Positions 28,316 to 37,512 are shown, counted from the first letter of the stretch. The stretch is DNA of 64,000 nucleotides from Bacteroidia bacterium (GCA_022841465.1 JALHRL010000019.1:1-64000); one strand, 5' to 3'. Translations and numbers: made by a program. Notes: generated by a model not told the origin, from the letters alone.

Positions 28316-29737
28316 TTGCAAACCATTTTAAATAAATTTACACAAAGCATTCATTCTGCTTTACCTTTTACTGCTAATACACAACAGGCGAATGCCATTG
28401 ATTTATTGGCTCAATTTATTTTAAACCCGGAAAGTAATAGCTTGTTTATTTTAAAAGGCTATGCGGGCACCGGTAAAACTAATTTAATGGCCGCAGTAAC
28501 ACAAGCCTTATTAAGCATAAAAGTAAAAAGTGTTTTAATGGCACCTACCGGCCGCGCAGCAAAAGTTTTGGCTGGTTTTTCAGGTAAACAAGCCGTAACC
28601 ATTCATAAAAAAATATTCAGTAAAGCTATTAGTGATGAAGGCGGTGTTGTTTTTGGTTTGGCCGATAACAATCATACCAATACCATTTTTATTGTTGATG
28701 AAGCTTCTATGATTGGTGCCGATAACGATTCTAGTTTCGGCGGAAACGGTTTACTTGAATCTTTGTTTGAATATGTTTACAGCGGTGAAAATTGTAAATT
28801 AATTTTTATTGGCGACAATGCGCAGCTTCCTCCGGTTGGTTGTAATCAAAGTCCTGCTTTAGATGCTGACTTTCTGCGTAAATCTTATTCCATTAACATT
28901 CATTTTTTTGAGCTAACAGAAGTGGCTCGTCAGAAATCGGAGAGCGGTATTTTATACAATGCCACCAAGCTAAGAATTACTTTATTAAACGAAGTATTTG
29001 AATTACCTCAATTAGAATTAACCAATGATGTAATTGCAGTGAATGGCGAAGAATTAGAAGATTGTTTGAATTCTGCCTATTCTAATTACGGAAATGAAAA
29101 TGTTTTAATTGTTACACGAAGCAACAAACGCGCCAATTTATTTAATCAAAATATTAGAAATCGTGTTTTTTATCGCGATGATGATTTATGTGCGGGCGAT
29201 AAATTAATGATTGTAAAAAATAATTATTTTTGGTTAGACGAAAAGAAAACGGAAGCTAATTTTATTGCCAATGGCGATGTTGCTGTTATAAATAAAATAA
29301 TTCGACGTGAAAAAATGTATGGATTTGAATTTGCTGAATGCGCAATTCGTTTAGAAGATTATGAAAATTTGACAGACCTTCAAGTAAAAATTTTATGTGA
29401 TACCCTCACTTCAGAAGCCCCAAGCCTTACACCCGATAAACAAAAATTATTGTTTGATGAAGTAATGTACGATTGCCAAGAAATTCCTGAAAAATGGAAA
29501 AAAATGTTGTACCTAAAACAAAGTCCGTTTTACAACGCTCTGCAAGTTAAATTCAGTTACGCAGTTACCTGCCACAAATCACAAGGCGGACAATGGCCGT
29601 GTGTGTTTATAGACCATGGTTACCTTACCGATGAAATGATGGATAAAAACTTTATTCGTTGGCTTTACACGGCTTTAACCAGAGCAACAGAAAAGGTGTT
29701 TCTAATTAATTTTAGCCCTAAACTCCTGAGTAATTAA
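28316..29737 (+). CDS. ATP-dependent DNA helicase, RecD/Dda-like (SF1)
   Basis: 473 residues starting at TTG 28316; an in-frame stop at 28307 and the absence of an ATG before the Walker A box make this the best start. Walker A is GYAGTGKT (residues 48-55), Walker B IFIVDEASMIG, motif III FIGDNAQLPPVG, and the C-terminal UvrD-like motif YAVTCHKSQGGQW is present. These are SF1B 5'-3' helicase features. The protein is short, resembling single-chain Dda/RecD2-like helicases without a RecBC partner nearby. It may resolve replication or repair intermediates. Confidence 0.9.
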   Translation: MQTILNKFTQSIHSALPFTANTQQANAIDLLAQFILNPESNSLFILKGYAGTGKTNLMAAVTQALLSIKVKSVLMAPTGRAAKVLAGFSGKQAVTIHKKIFSKAISDEGGVVFGLADNNHTNTIFIVDEASMIGADNDSSFGGNGLLESLFEYVYSGENCKLIFIGDNAQLPPVGCNQSPALDADFLRKSYSINIHFFELTEVARQKSESGILYNATKLRITLLNEVFELPQLELTNDVIAVNGEELEDCLNSAYSNYGNENVLIVTRSNKRANLFNQNIRNRVFYRDDDLCAGDKLMIVKNNYFWLDEKKTEANFIANGDVAVINKIIRREKMYGFEFAECAIRLEDYENLTDLQVKILCDTLTSEAPSLTPDKQKLLFDEVMYDCQEIPEKWKKMLYLKQSPFYNALQVKFSYAVTCHKSQGGQWPCVFIDHGYLTDEMMDKNFIRWLYTALTRATEKVFLINFSPKLLSN

Positions 29738-29824
29738 CAATTACATGCTATTAACTTGCGAATTTAACGTAGCAGTATAGTATTTTTTACGTAAATTTGG
29801 CAGAATTGATTTAACTATCTCTTA

Positions 29825-30772
29825 ATGAGAAGAATACTTTACATTATATCAATAAGTTTATTTGTAGGTAATATAGCTGCACAACGCTCTACGCGTGCTA
29901 AAGAGTGGCTTAAATACCGTAATGAATTTATTTTTGGTATTGGAAGTTCTCATTTTCTTGGTGATTTAGGAGGAAGAGATAAAATTGGACAAGATTATAC
30001 ACCAGCAGATTTAGACCTTCAATCTACCCGCATGGCTGTTTCTGCCGGACATCGTTACAAAATAAAAAAGTGGATGAATGTAACAAACAAGTTATCATAC
30101 ATTGCTTTATACGGTAATGATGCCTTAACAAACGAAAAATACCGTAACAACAGAAATTTAAATTTTAAAAACAACTTATTTGAATATACCGGAACCATAG
30201 AGTTTGGTTATGTAAGCAGCCGTATAAAAAGTAAATATTCCGTTAAACGCACTTTAACACAACGTATGAGTAACCGTACCTGGAGCGCTTTTGCTTATAC
30301 CGGCATTGGTGTTTTTTATCATAACCCCAAAGGTAAAGTGCCGGATAATGGTGCTTGGGTAAAATTAAGACCTTTACATACAGAGGGACAAGGTTTAGCG
30401 GGTGGCCCTAAACAATACAAAAGAGTTAGCGTTAATATTCCTTTAGGTGCTTATTTTAAATTTACGTATCACAAGGTGTGGACCGTTGCATTGGATGTTT
30501 GTATTCGTAAAACATTTACAGATTATATTGATGATGTTGGAAGTAATTATTATAACCCTGCTGCACTAAGATCCAACTTTGGCGATTTATCAATGGTGAT
30601 GAGCGACCCTAACAAAGGTAACATTGCCGGATTCTCTTCTCCTGCTGCCGATGGTAGTCCTGCCGTTAGAGGTGATAACAATAAAGATACCTACTTTACA
30701 GTACAAGTTACAGCGGGTTATGTTCTTAAAAAACGTAATCGTAAAAAAGCCCGCTTACGTAGTAAATTCTAA
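29825..30772 (+). CDS. Outer-membrane beta-barrel protein, DUF6089-like
   Basis: 315 residues with a signal peptide ending AAQ. The mature region (FIFGIGSSHFLGDLGGRD, then many alternating hydrophobic strands and a basic C-terminus) fits the DUF6089 family of Bacteroidota barrel proteins; the assignment is from memory of the family. A TAAATTTG -7-like box at 29792-29799 lies 25 bp upstream, without a well-placed -33 element. Function unknown. Confidence 0.75.
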   Translation: MRRILYIISISLFVGNIAAQRSTRAKEWLKYRNEFIFGIGSSHFLGDLGGRDKIGQDYTPADLDLQSTRMAVSAGHRYKIKKWMNVTNKLSYIALYGNDALTNEKYRNNRNLNFKNNLFEYTGTIEFGYVSSRIKSKYSVKRTLTQRMSNRTWSAFAYTGIGVFYHNPKGKVPDNGAWVKLRPLHTEGQGLAGGPKQYKRVSVNIPLGAYFKFTYHKVWTVALDVCIRKTFTDYIDDVGSNYYNPAALRSNFGDLSMVMSDPNKGNIAGFSSPAADGSPAVRGDNNKDTYFTVQVTAGYVLKKRNRKKARLRSKF

Positions 30773-30855
30773 TACTTCAGCCCCTTTGTCATTTTGTCAT
30801 TTTAATGTGCTTTGGCATGGTTTTTACTATACCTTAGCCGTAAAATTTTATAGCC

Positions 30856-32751
30856 ATGAGTACAGGAAAAATTAACGTACAAACAGAAAACATCTTCCCC
30901 ATAATTAAAAAATTTCTTTACAGCGACAACGAAATTTTTTTACGCGAATTAGTTAGTAACGCCACTGATGCCACCCAAAAATTAAAAGCATTATCATCAA
31001 TGGGTGAAGCCACCGGCGATCTTGGTGATTTAAAAATTGAAGTAGAAGTTGATAAATCATCTAAAACCATTACCATTAAAGATAAAGGTATTGGTATGAC
31101 AAAAGATGAAGTAGAGAAATACATTACACAAATTGCATTTAGCGGCGCAGAAGAATTTGTAACCAAGTATAAAGATAAAGTAGATAAAAATGTTGTAATT
31201 GGTCATTTTGGTTTAGGGTTTTACAGCGCTTTTATGGTAGCAAAAAAAGTAGAAATTTTTTCTCTTTCATACAAAGCCGGAAGCCAAGGTGTACATTGGG
31301 AGTGCGATGGCAGCCCCGAATATAAAATTGAAGAAATTGGCAACCGCACCCAACGCGGAACAAATATTGTGTTACACATTGCCGACGATTGCGAAGAGTA
31401 TTTAGAAAACCATAAAATAGAAGGCTTACTAAAAAAATACTGTAAGTTTTTACCGGTAGAAATAAAATTTGGTACACGCAAAACCTGGGAACCTACAGGT
31501 GAAAAAGATGATAAAGGTGAAGATAAAACCAAAGAAGTTGAAGTAGATAATATTATTAATAACCCCAACCCGGCATGGACAAAAAAACCGGCCGATTTAA
31601 CCGACGAAGATTACAAAGCATTTTACCGAGAGCTCTACCCCATGCAGTTTGATGAGCCTTTGTTTCATATTCATTTAAATGTTGATTACCCTTTTAATTT
31701 AACCGGTATTTTGTATTTCCCTAAGTTAAGTAACAAGTTGGAAATGCCTAAAGACAGAATACAATTGTACAGCAACCAGGTGTTTGTTACCGATAATGTA
31801 GAAAACATTGTACCTGATTTTTTAACCCTGTTGCGCGGGGTAATTGATAGTCCGGATATTCCGTTAAACGTATCGCGTAGTTATTTGCAAGCAGATGGCA
31901 ACGTAAAAAAAATAAGCGGACACATTACCAAAAAAGTAGCAGATAAATTAGAGGAATTATTTAAAAAAGAGCGTGCTGATTTTGAGAAGAAGTGGGACGA
32001 TATTAAAATATTTGTGCAGTACGGCATGATTAGCGATGAGAAGTTTTACGAGAAGGCCGTTAAATTTGCTTTGGTAAAAACTACCGATGGTACTTACCAT
32101 ACTTTTGAAGAATATGAAAACAAAGTAAAAGCAAATCAAACTGATAAAGACAAAAAAGTAATTTTCTTATATGCTACCAATGTAGCAGAACAACATGCTT
32201 ATATTGATGCAGCTAAAAGCAGAGGTTACGACGTTATTTTGATGGATACCATGTTAGACCCACATTACATTAACCACTTGGAAAGTAAATTGAAAGACGT
32301 TTCGTTTGTGCGTGTAGATGCTGATACTATTGATAAGTTAATTAAGAAAGACGAAAACACTGTAAGTAAATTAAGCGAAGAGCAGGTAAATGAATTAAAA
32401 CCAATTGTAGAAAGCGCGGTAAGTAAAGACCAATTTATGGTAGTGTTTGAAAATTTAAGCGAAACCGATGCGCCCATGTTAATTACGCGCCCTGAGTTTA
32501 TGCGCCGTATGAAAGACATGAACCAGTTGGGTGGGGGAGGAGCCATGGGCTTTTATGGCAATATGCCTGATATGTATAATTTGGTAGTTAACAGCAACCA
32601 CCCTTTAATTAGCAGAATATTAAACGAGAAAGATGCTGATAAGCAAAAGAACTTAACCAAACAAACAACCGATTTGGCATTGCTTTCGCAAGGGTTATTG
32701 AAAGGGGAAGGTTTAACCAACTTTATAAAACGCAGCGTTGAGTTAATTTAA
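30856..32751 (+). CDS. htpG: Molecular chaperone HtpG (Hsp90)
   Basis: 631 residues. The GHKL ATPase motifs are intact: ELVSNATDA, DKGIGM and GHFGLGFYS. Middle-domain and C-terminal dimerisation domains follow at the usual length. A short acidic/lysine linker (EKDDKGEDKTKEVEVD) appears between the N and middle domains, where bacterial HtpG usually has a short link. HtpG folds or maintains client proteins in the cytoplasm. A strong terminator follows directly. Confidence 0.97.
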   Translation: MSTGKINVQTENIFPIIKKFLYSDNEIFLRELVSNATDATQKLKALSSMGEATGDLGDLKIEVEVDKSSKTITIKDKGIGMTKDEVEKYITQIAFSGAEEFVTKYKDKVDKNVVIGHFGLGFYSAFMVAKKVEIFSLSYKAGSQGVHWECDGSPEYKIEEIGNRTQRGTNIVLHIADDCEEYLENHKIEGLLKKYCKFLPVEIKFGTRKTWEPTGEKDDKGEDKTKEVEVDNIINNPNPAWTKKPADLTDEDYKAFYRELYPMQFDEPLFHIHLNVDYPFNLTGILYFPKLSNKLEMPKDRIQLYSNQVFVTDNVENIVPDFLTLLRGVIDSPDIPLNVSRSYLQADGNVKKISGHITKKVADKLEELFKKERADFEKKWDDIKIFVQYGMISDEKFYEKAVKFALVKTTDGTYHTFEEYENKVKANQTDKDKKVIFLYATNVAEQHAYIDAAKSRGYDVILMDTMLDPHYINHLESKLKDVSFVRVDADTIDKLIKKDENTVSKLSEEQVNELKPIVESAVSKDQFMVVFENLSETDAPMLITRPEFMRRMKDMNQLGGGGAMGFYGNMPDMYNLVVNSNHPLISRILNEKDADKQKNLTKQTTDLALLSQGLLKGEGLTNFIKRSVELI

Positions 32752-32772
32752 AAAACAAATTCTCTCTATTAC

Positions 32773-32810
32773 AAAACCCGATGTTTCAACAAGCATCGGG
32801 TTTTTGTTTT
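32773..32810 (+). terminator. Terminator of htpG
   Basis: AAAACCCGATG (32773-32783) pairs perfectly with CATCGGGTTTT (from 32794); a T-rich tract (TTTTTGTTTT) follows. Stem of 11 bp, 22 bp after the htpG stop. Part of the T-tract is also the -33 box of a possible promoter. Confidence 0.9.
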
Positions 32811-32833
32811 AATGAATTCAATGGTTATATTTG
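32803..32833 (+). promoter_or_regulatory. Orphan Bacteroidota-type promoter after htpG
   Basis: TTTG (32803-32806), 19-nt spacer, TATATTTG (32826-32833): full consensus. No real gene follows; the first ATG (32843) opens only seven codons. It may drive a short RNA across 32840-32940, or be a remnant of a lost gene. Confidence 0.5.
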
Positions 32834-32943
32834 ATATACGCGATGGAAAAGAGTTTATCTTGTTAAAACTACAAGATTAACGCATATAAGCAAGAACGTT
32901 ACCACTCATAGCGCAGACGATTCACCCTTATGAAATCAGGACA

Positions 32944-32975
32944 TTTGGATATTTCGATTATTATACGTATATTTG
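32944..32975 (+). promoter_or_regulatory. vapBC promoter with palindromic operator
   Basis: TTTG at 32944-32947, 20-nt spacer, TATATTTG at 32968-32975. A perfect 10-bp palindrome TATACGTATA (32962-32971) overlaps the -7 box. The start codon at 32993 is 17 bp downstream. The placement fits autorepression by the antitoxin or toxin-antitoxin complex. Confidence 0.75.
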
Positions 32976-32992
32976 GAATAAATACACGTGCA

Positions 32993-33238
32993 ATGACAAC
33001 CAAATTAACACTGACAGTTGAAAAGACAGTTATCGAAAAGGCCAAATCCTATGCAAAACGGACTGGCAGAAGTCTTTCTGAGCTTATCGAAAAATATCTT
33101 GAGAGCATAACTAACGACGAGAAAAATGACACTCAAATTTCTCCTAAGCTTAGAAAAATAGTAGGTTCTGTTAAACTTCCTAAAAATTTCGACGAGGAAA
33201 AGGAATTGAGAACTTATCTTGAAAAGAAACACCTATGA
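32993..33238 (+). CDS. VapB-type antitoxin, DUF6364/RHH-like
   Basis: 81 residues from ATG 32993. An upstream in-frame ATG at 32930 lies before the promoter and is rejected. The N-terminus MTTKLTLTVEKTVIEKAKSYA followed by RTGRSLSELIEKYLESI is the DUF6364/ribbon-helix-helix pattern of antitoxins. The tail (KLPKNFDEEKELRTYLEKKH) probably wraps the toxin. Its stop overlaps the toxin start by four bases (ATGA), the standard toxin-antitoxin arrangement. Confidence 0.88.
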   Translation: MTTKLTLTVEKTVIEKAKSYAKRTGRSLSELIEKYLESITNDEKNDTQISPKLRKIVGSVKLPKNFDEEKELRTYLEKKHL

Positions 33239-33648
33239 AAAAGGTATTTGTTGATACTAATATTTTAGTTGACCTAATTGCAGACAGAAGACCTTTCAGT
33301 AAGTTCGCCATTCAAATATTTTCTAAAGCCGAAGAAAGAAAAATAAAACTTTATACATCTTCTCATTCAATTGCAACGACACATTATCTGCTAAAAAAAT
33401 ACATTGACGAAAAAGAATTGCGAGATATTCTGCATAACATTTTAGACTATTTAAATATTGTTGCAATCGACCAAGACGTTATTAAAAAAGGACTTAAATC
33501 TAAGCATAAAGACTTTGAGGACGCAATTCAAATAATAAGTGCTTATTCGATTGAAAAATTGGACTGTATCGTGACAAGGAATATCAAAGACTTTAAAGGC
33601 TCTGAAATTCTTGTTCTTACTCCTGACGAATTAATAAAACATTTATAA
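33235..33648 (+). CDS. VapC-type PIN-domain toxin (ribonuclease)
   Basis: 137 residues. PIN motifs: FVDTNILVD (Asp7, Asp13), KHKDFEDAIQ (Asp93, Asp96) and TRNIKDF (Asp119). PIN toxins cleave RNA with metal ions held by these acidic residues. The usual Glu of the second acidic motif is not seen in SSHSIATTHYLL, as in some PIN subfamilies. It is translated by overlap with the antitoxin. RNA target cannot be told. Confidence 0.9.
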   Translation: MKKVFVDTNILVDLIADRRPFSKFAIQIFSKAEERKIKLYTSSHSIATTHYLLKKYIDEKELRDILHNILDYLNIVAIDQDVIKKGLKSKHKDFEDAIQIISAYSIEKLDCIVTRNIKDFKGSEILVLTPDELIKHL

Positions 33649-33822
33649 AAACTTTGTGTGCGCTACAATTGGTAACATCAAACAAGTGACCATGGGTAAA
33701 GTTTTCGTAAAAATAATTATTTGTATATTTAATTATCGCTAGTGCAAACAAACAGAGGCGGGTTCTTATGCCCGCTGGAATATTGAATGCAAAACGTTAT
33801 AAGCAATTATTATAAACACTAT
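33649..33822 (+). other. Hairpin-bearing spacer after vapBC
   Basis: The 174-bp gap holds no gene. GCGGG (33758-33762) and CCCGC (33771-33775) form a hairpin in otherwise AT-rich DNA, followed by ACGTTATAAGCAA at 33794-33806. ATAAGCAA also occurs upstream of the vapBC promoter (32886-32893). This could be the boundary of an acquired module. Confidence 0.35.
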
Positions 33823-35076
33823 ATGAAAAATAAATTTTTAATATTCACAATGTCTTTTCTTTCGATTATCGGAAAAATTAGTGCGCAATACTGCACCAAC
33901 GACACACGATACACTGAAGTGGCATATTTTGACTCAACCGAAATTTCAGTTGCAGCAAATGTTCAATTCGGCAGTGCGTTAGACCACTTAGGAAATGCCT
34001 ACACATTAAGAATGGACATATACTATCCAAACCTTACAATCGACCTCTCTCCGAAACGACCATTTGTTATGCTTTTTCATAGCGGTGGGTTCTCATCAGG
34101 AGACAAACAATCAGGCGACATAAAAGATTTGTGTATACACATGGCTAGAAGAGGCTTCGTTTGCGCCACTGTAAATTATAGACTTGGATACAACTTTACC
34201 GAATATGGTCAGTATAAAGCAAGATACAGAGCTATACAAGATGGACACGCTGCAATGCGACATATCGTTAATAATGCAAATGCCATTAGAGTTGATACCA
34301 GCTGGATTTTTGTTGGTGGACAAAGTGCGGGATCGTTACTTGCTTTGGGTATGGTTTATGCAGACCCATTTGAACTCGATAGTGTGTCATTGTTATACAA
34401 TGCAACTGCTGTTAGTGCAGAATTAGGGAATCTTTATACATCTGGTAATAATTTAACTAATACTTATTCTTTTAAAGGGATTTTTAATAATTGGGGCGCG
34501 ATAACTAAAACGGAAGTGGATTTCAATGAAATGCTTCCAACTGTATCTTTCCATGGAGAACTTGACACTACTGTTAAAATAGATGCAGATAATTCCTTTC
34601 TACATTATACATTAAATGGCTCCAGAGCTATACACAATGACTTAATAACAAAAAATATTTGTAGCGAACTAACTGTTGATACAATTGGAGGGCACGGAAT
34701 TTTCAGAAATGCTAGTAGCGTTTTTAGAGCGGGACGAGCAAGCTGCTTTTTTAAAAGTGTTTTTTGTAACACTTGCTCCAACTTTTACACAACTGACTCT
34801 ATACCTTCAACTTGTTCCATCCCTCAAAGTGTTGGCGAAAATAATTTAGGTTCATCCATAAAAGTTTATCCAAATCCTTTTGAAAATGTATTTAAAATTG
34901 AAGGTGTGGAGGGTGTGTTTACTGTATCCATTTACAATTATTTAGGTCAATTGTTGCACCAAAGCGAAACCATTAACGGAATTATTCAAACTAATTTAAA
35001 GCCCGGAATTTATTTTCTGAACATAAAACAAGTTGATTCAGAAAAAACATTCACAACTAAACTTATTAAAAATTAG
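33823..35076 (+). CDS. T9SS-exported alpha/beta hydrolase (BD-FAE/esterase-like)
   Basis: 417 residues from ATG 33823, chosen because MKNKFLIFTMSFLSIIGKIS gives a proper signal peptide; an ATG 36 bp upstream would precede it with polar residues. The hydrolase core has an HSGGF oxyanion-hole motif, the nucleophile elbow GGQSAG, a likely Asp in HGELDT and His in GGHGIF. The C-terminus (IKVYPNPFENVFKIEG, then YLGQLLHQ and LIKN) is a type-A T9SS sorting domain. The substrate is unknown. It stands alone between two structured spacers. Confidence 0.85.
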   Translation: MKNKFLIFTMSFLSIIGKISAQYCTNDTRYTEVAYFDSTEISVAANVQFGSALDHLGNAYTLRMDIYYPNLTIDLSPKRPFVMLFHSGGFSSGDKQSGDIKDLCIHMARRGFVCATVNYRLGYNFTEYGQYKARYRAIQDGHAAMRHIVNNANAIRVDTSWIFVGGQSAGSLLALGMVYADPFELDSVSLLYNATAVSAELGNLYTSGNNLTNTYSFKGIFNNWGAITKTEVDFNEMLPTVSFHGELDTTVKIDADNSFLHYTLNGSRAIHNDLITKNICSELTVDTIGGHGIFRNASSVFRAGRASCFFKSVFCNTCSNFYTTDSIPSTCSIPQSVGENNLGSSIKVYPNPFENVFKIEGVEGVFTVSIYNYLGQLLHQSETINGIIQTNLKPGIYFLNIKQVDSEKTFTTKLIKN

Positions 35077-35249
35077 CAGCACACAACCCACCTTTATTTG
35101 CCAGCTAGTGTTATGACGAATGTCTTTCCATTAGCTGACAATTATCATTAGCCTAAAAGAGGTAAAAACTCAATTTTGTAAGGTAATAACTTAATTACTT
35201 TTATTATCAAACGTGCAGCGTCAGCACCCTAAAAACTGACAGCCTATAA
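35077..35249 (+). other. Intergenic spacer with short inverted repeats
   Basis: No gene seen. It contains CAGCTA/TAGCTG separated by about 30 bp and GTCAG/CTGAC flanking an 11-nt loop just before the next gene. TTTG-N17-TACTTTTA around 35177-35205 is a poor promoter match. Confidence 0.3.
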
Positions 35250-36413
35250 ATGAAAAAAACTTTACTACTTTCCATAGCCTTATTAAGCTTTACATCTATT
35301 GTAAAAGCGCAGTGGGTACAAACAAGTTCTAATCAAAATATTTACGCATTGGCTTCAGATGGCACTAATATTTTTGCCGGAACGGGCAGTGCGGGTATAG
35401 ATTGGACTAACAACAACGGCAGCAGCTGGTCGTCTGTAAATAATGGTTTAACAAGTACAGGCATTAATGCAATAGCTATAAATGGGTCAACTATTTATGC
35501 CGGTGGTTCAGGTATATTTTCATCAAGCAACAATGGTGGCTTATGGAATTCAGCAAGCAGCGGTTTAACCAATACCGTTGTAAATGCATTAGCTATTAGC
35601 GGTACTACTATTTTTGCCGGTACCAATGGTGGAGTGTTTGCGTCTACCAACAATGGAGGTTCGTGGTCGTCATCCAGCAGCGGAATAAGCGTATCACAAA
35701 TTATTTCCTTTGCGGTAAATGGTTCTACCTTGTATGCAGGTACCAGCAATGGCGGCGTATTTTCTTCTACTAACAATGGCGCCACGTGGTCAGCTAAAAA
35801 CAATGGTTTAACTACCAATAATGTTACTTCCTTTGCTGTAAACGGTTCAACCATTTTTGCAGGAACAGATGGGGGAGGAGTATTTATATCGAGTAACGCC
35901 GGCGGTTTGTGGGCTCCGGTAAATAGCGGTTTAAGTAATTTAAAAGTACATTCGTTAGTTTATAGCGGCCTAGATTTAATTGCAGGAACAGATGATGGGG
36001 TATTTCTTTCAAACAACAACGGCAGTAGCTGGAGTTCAATAAGCACCGGTTTTCCGGCAAACACACAAGTGTGGACTTTGTTAATTAGCGGAACTAATAT
36101 TTTTGCCGGAACACGTTTAGGTCCTTATGGTGTTTGGAAAAGACCTTTATCTGAAATAGTAACCGGTGTAAAGGAGTGGAGTATAAATTCAACATTTAAT
36201 ATATATCCAAACCCAAGCGCAGGAATTTATGAATTGGAATTGGAGGGCAATGCAAATGTAATTGTAACAGATATGATGGGAAATGTAGTTTATAAACAAC
36301 AAGTACAAAAAGGAAACACTCAATTAAACCTTGAAAAGGTAAAAAACGGAATTTACATATTAAGAGTTGAAGAAAACGGAAATTATAGAACGATGAAACT
36401 GGTGAAAGAGTAA
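35250..36413 (+). CDS. T9SS-exported beta-propeller (BNR/sialidase-like) protein
   Basis: 387 residues. Signal peptide ends at KAQ (~residue 21). About seven repeats of some 40 residues follow the pattern xGxTIFAGTxGGVFxSxNNGxxW, the Asp-box-like BNR/photosystem II stability factor type. The type-A T9SS domain (FNIYPNPSAGIYELELEG, then NGIYILRVEENG and KLVKE) closes the protein. It probably folds into one beta-propeller at the cell surface or is released. No catalytic residues can be named. A terminator follows 18 bp after the stop. Confidence 0.87.
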   Translation: MKKTLLLSIALLSFTSIVKAQWVQTSSNQNIYALASDGTNIFAGTGSAGIDWTNNNGSSWSSVNNGLTSTGINAIAINGSTIYAGGSGIFSSSNNGGLWNSASSGLTNTVVNALAISGTTIFAGTNGGVFASTNNGGSWSSSSSGISVSQIISFAVNGSTLYAGTSNGGVFSSTNNGATWSAKNNGLTTNNVTSFAVNGSTIFAGTDGGGVFISSNAGGLWAPVNSGLSNLKVHSLVYSGLDLIAGTDDGVFLSNNNGSSWSSISTGFPANTQVWTLLISGTNIFAGTRLGPYGVWKRPLSEIVTGVKEWSINSTFNIYPNPSAGIYELELEGNANVIVTDMMGNVVYKQQVQKGNTQLNLEKVKNGIYILRVEENGNYRTMKLVKE

Positions 36414-36431
36414 AATCTTAATTTAAATTTT

Positions 36432-36464
36432 AAAACCTCTTGCCGTTTAGCAAAAGGTTTTTTG
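36432..36464 (+). terminator. Terminator after the BNR-repeat gene
   Basis: AAAACCTCTTGC, loop CGTTTA, then GCAAAAGGTTTT with further T. One mismatch in a 12-bp stem. Confidence 0.85.
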
Positions 36465-36525
36465 TATGGTTTGATTTTAATAATTTATAATTTGATATGT
36501 ATAAAATCATTAGAATAACTTCCAC

Positions 36526-36620
36526 CACATAAGCATGTGCAACGGTAGGCGGGTAAATGTTTCGGTAAACAGACAAGGGAAGCTTAGAAAACCCGCCCTT
36601 TGCAAGGACGCCAAACGTTA
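36526..36620 (+). repeat. Nested inverted-repeat element upstream of the DUF4239 gene
   Basis: The gap 36414-36711 holds, beside the terminator, a compact structured block. CACAT/ATGTG forms a stem at 36526-36539. AACG (36541-36544) faces CGTT (36616-36619). Inside, GGCGGGT (36548-36554) pairs with ACCCGCC (36591-36597), and TGTTT/AAACA (36558-36571) forms a nested stem. The element is GC-rich against its surroundings. Layout resembles a recombination site such as an integron attC, but the match is not decisive. Confidence 0.4.
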
Positions 36621-36711
36621 AACCAACCTAATAACAAGCAAGTAACTCTAATCTTCTTTGAGTTGTTTTATTTTGTAACTTAATAACCCAAACAAGTAAA
36701 ACATTAAGAGA

Positions 36712-37512
36712 GTGACTGAAGAAATTTTATATATCATACCACAGTGGATTATTGGAATTGTTACACTTGTTCTATTGATGATTTCAGTTGAAATAGGTTA
36801 TTGGATAGGATTAAAGGCCAAGGTTGAAATGACACAACCAATGAGAGCTCAAATTTCTACGATACAAACTGCTATATTAACCATTTTTACATTTCTTTTA
36901 GGATTTACATTTGCCATGGCACTTTCGCGTTTTGATAACAGAAAACAAATGGTTGTTAAGGAATCTAATGCTATAGGTACCGCAGTATTAAGATCAAAAC
37001 TGTTGCCTGAAAACCAGCGAACAAAAATGAATGAATTATTTAAGCAATATGTTAATGTTGAATTTAGCATAACATCTAGAGCAAATGTGCCATTAAAAGA
37101 AAGAAATGAACAAAACCTGGAAGCAAAGCGGCTTCAATCATTATTGTGGGATGAAGCATTTGCAGCCACTGAAAACAATCCGCTTTCAGTTCCTGCAGGG
37201 TTATTTGCAACATCCATTAATCAACTTATAGATATTAAAACAGAGCGAGATATTGCTATTTCTAATCATGTTCCTGAAATAGTTTTATTAGGTCTATTAC
37301 TTTTTGCAGCTTTAGCAATAGGAATACTGGGATATGGTAATGGTTTAGCGGCTACACACGCGCGTTATCCGGCAATAATTTTATGCATTGTAATTACAAT
37401 TTCATTCATACTTATCATTGACCTTGACAGACCTAATCGTGGACTTACAAAAGTTAGCCAAGAAAGTATGATTGATTTAATGTCAATTATTAACCAGGTT
37501 AGTAAAAAATAA
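36712..37512 (+). CDS. DUF4239-like membrane protein (bestrophin-like)
   Basis: 266 residues from GTG 36712; a stop at 36697 bounds the frame and no ATG is available before the first membrane helix. Four helices are visible: two near the N-terminus (residues ~12-35 and ~50-72), two near the C-terminus (~190-210 and ~222-245), with a soluble middle of ~115 residues. This layout fits the DUF4239 family. No transport substrate is known. Confidence 0.75.
   Translation: MTEEILYIIPQWIIGIVTLVLLMISVEIGYWIGLKAKVEMTQPMRAQISTIQTAILTIFTFLLGFTFAMALSRFDNRKQMVVKESNAIGTAVLRSKLLPENQRTKMNELFKQYVNVEFSITSRANVPLKERNEQNLEAKRLQSLLWDEAFAATENNPLSVPAGLFATSINQLIDIKTERDIAISNHVPEIVLLGLLLFAALAIGILGYGNGLAATHARYPAIILCIVITISFILIIDLDRPNRGLTKVSQESMIDLMSIINQVSKK

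Noticed and set aside
30624-30875. 83-codon frame across the end of the outer-membrane protein gene and the htpG start
   Set aside because: It overlaps two well-supported genes, has no family features and ends inside htpG.
32930-32992. Longer antitoxin start at ATG 32930
   Set aside because: It lies upstream of the consensus promoter and adds residues unlike the family N-terminus.
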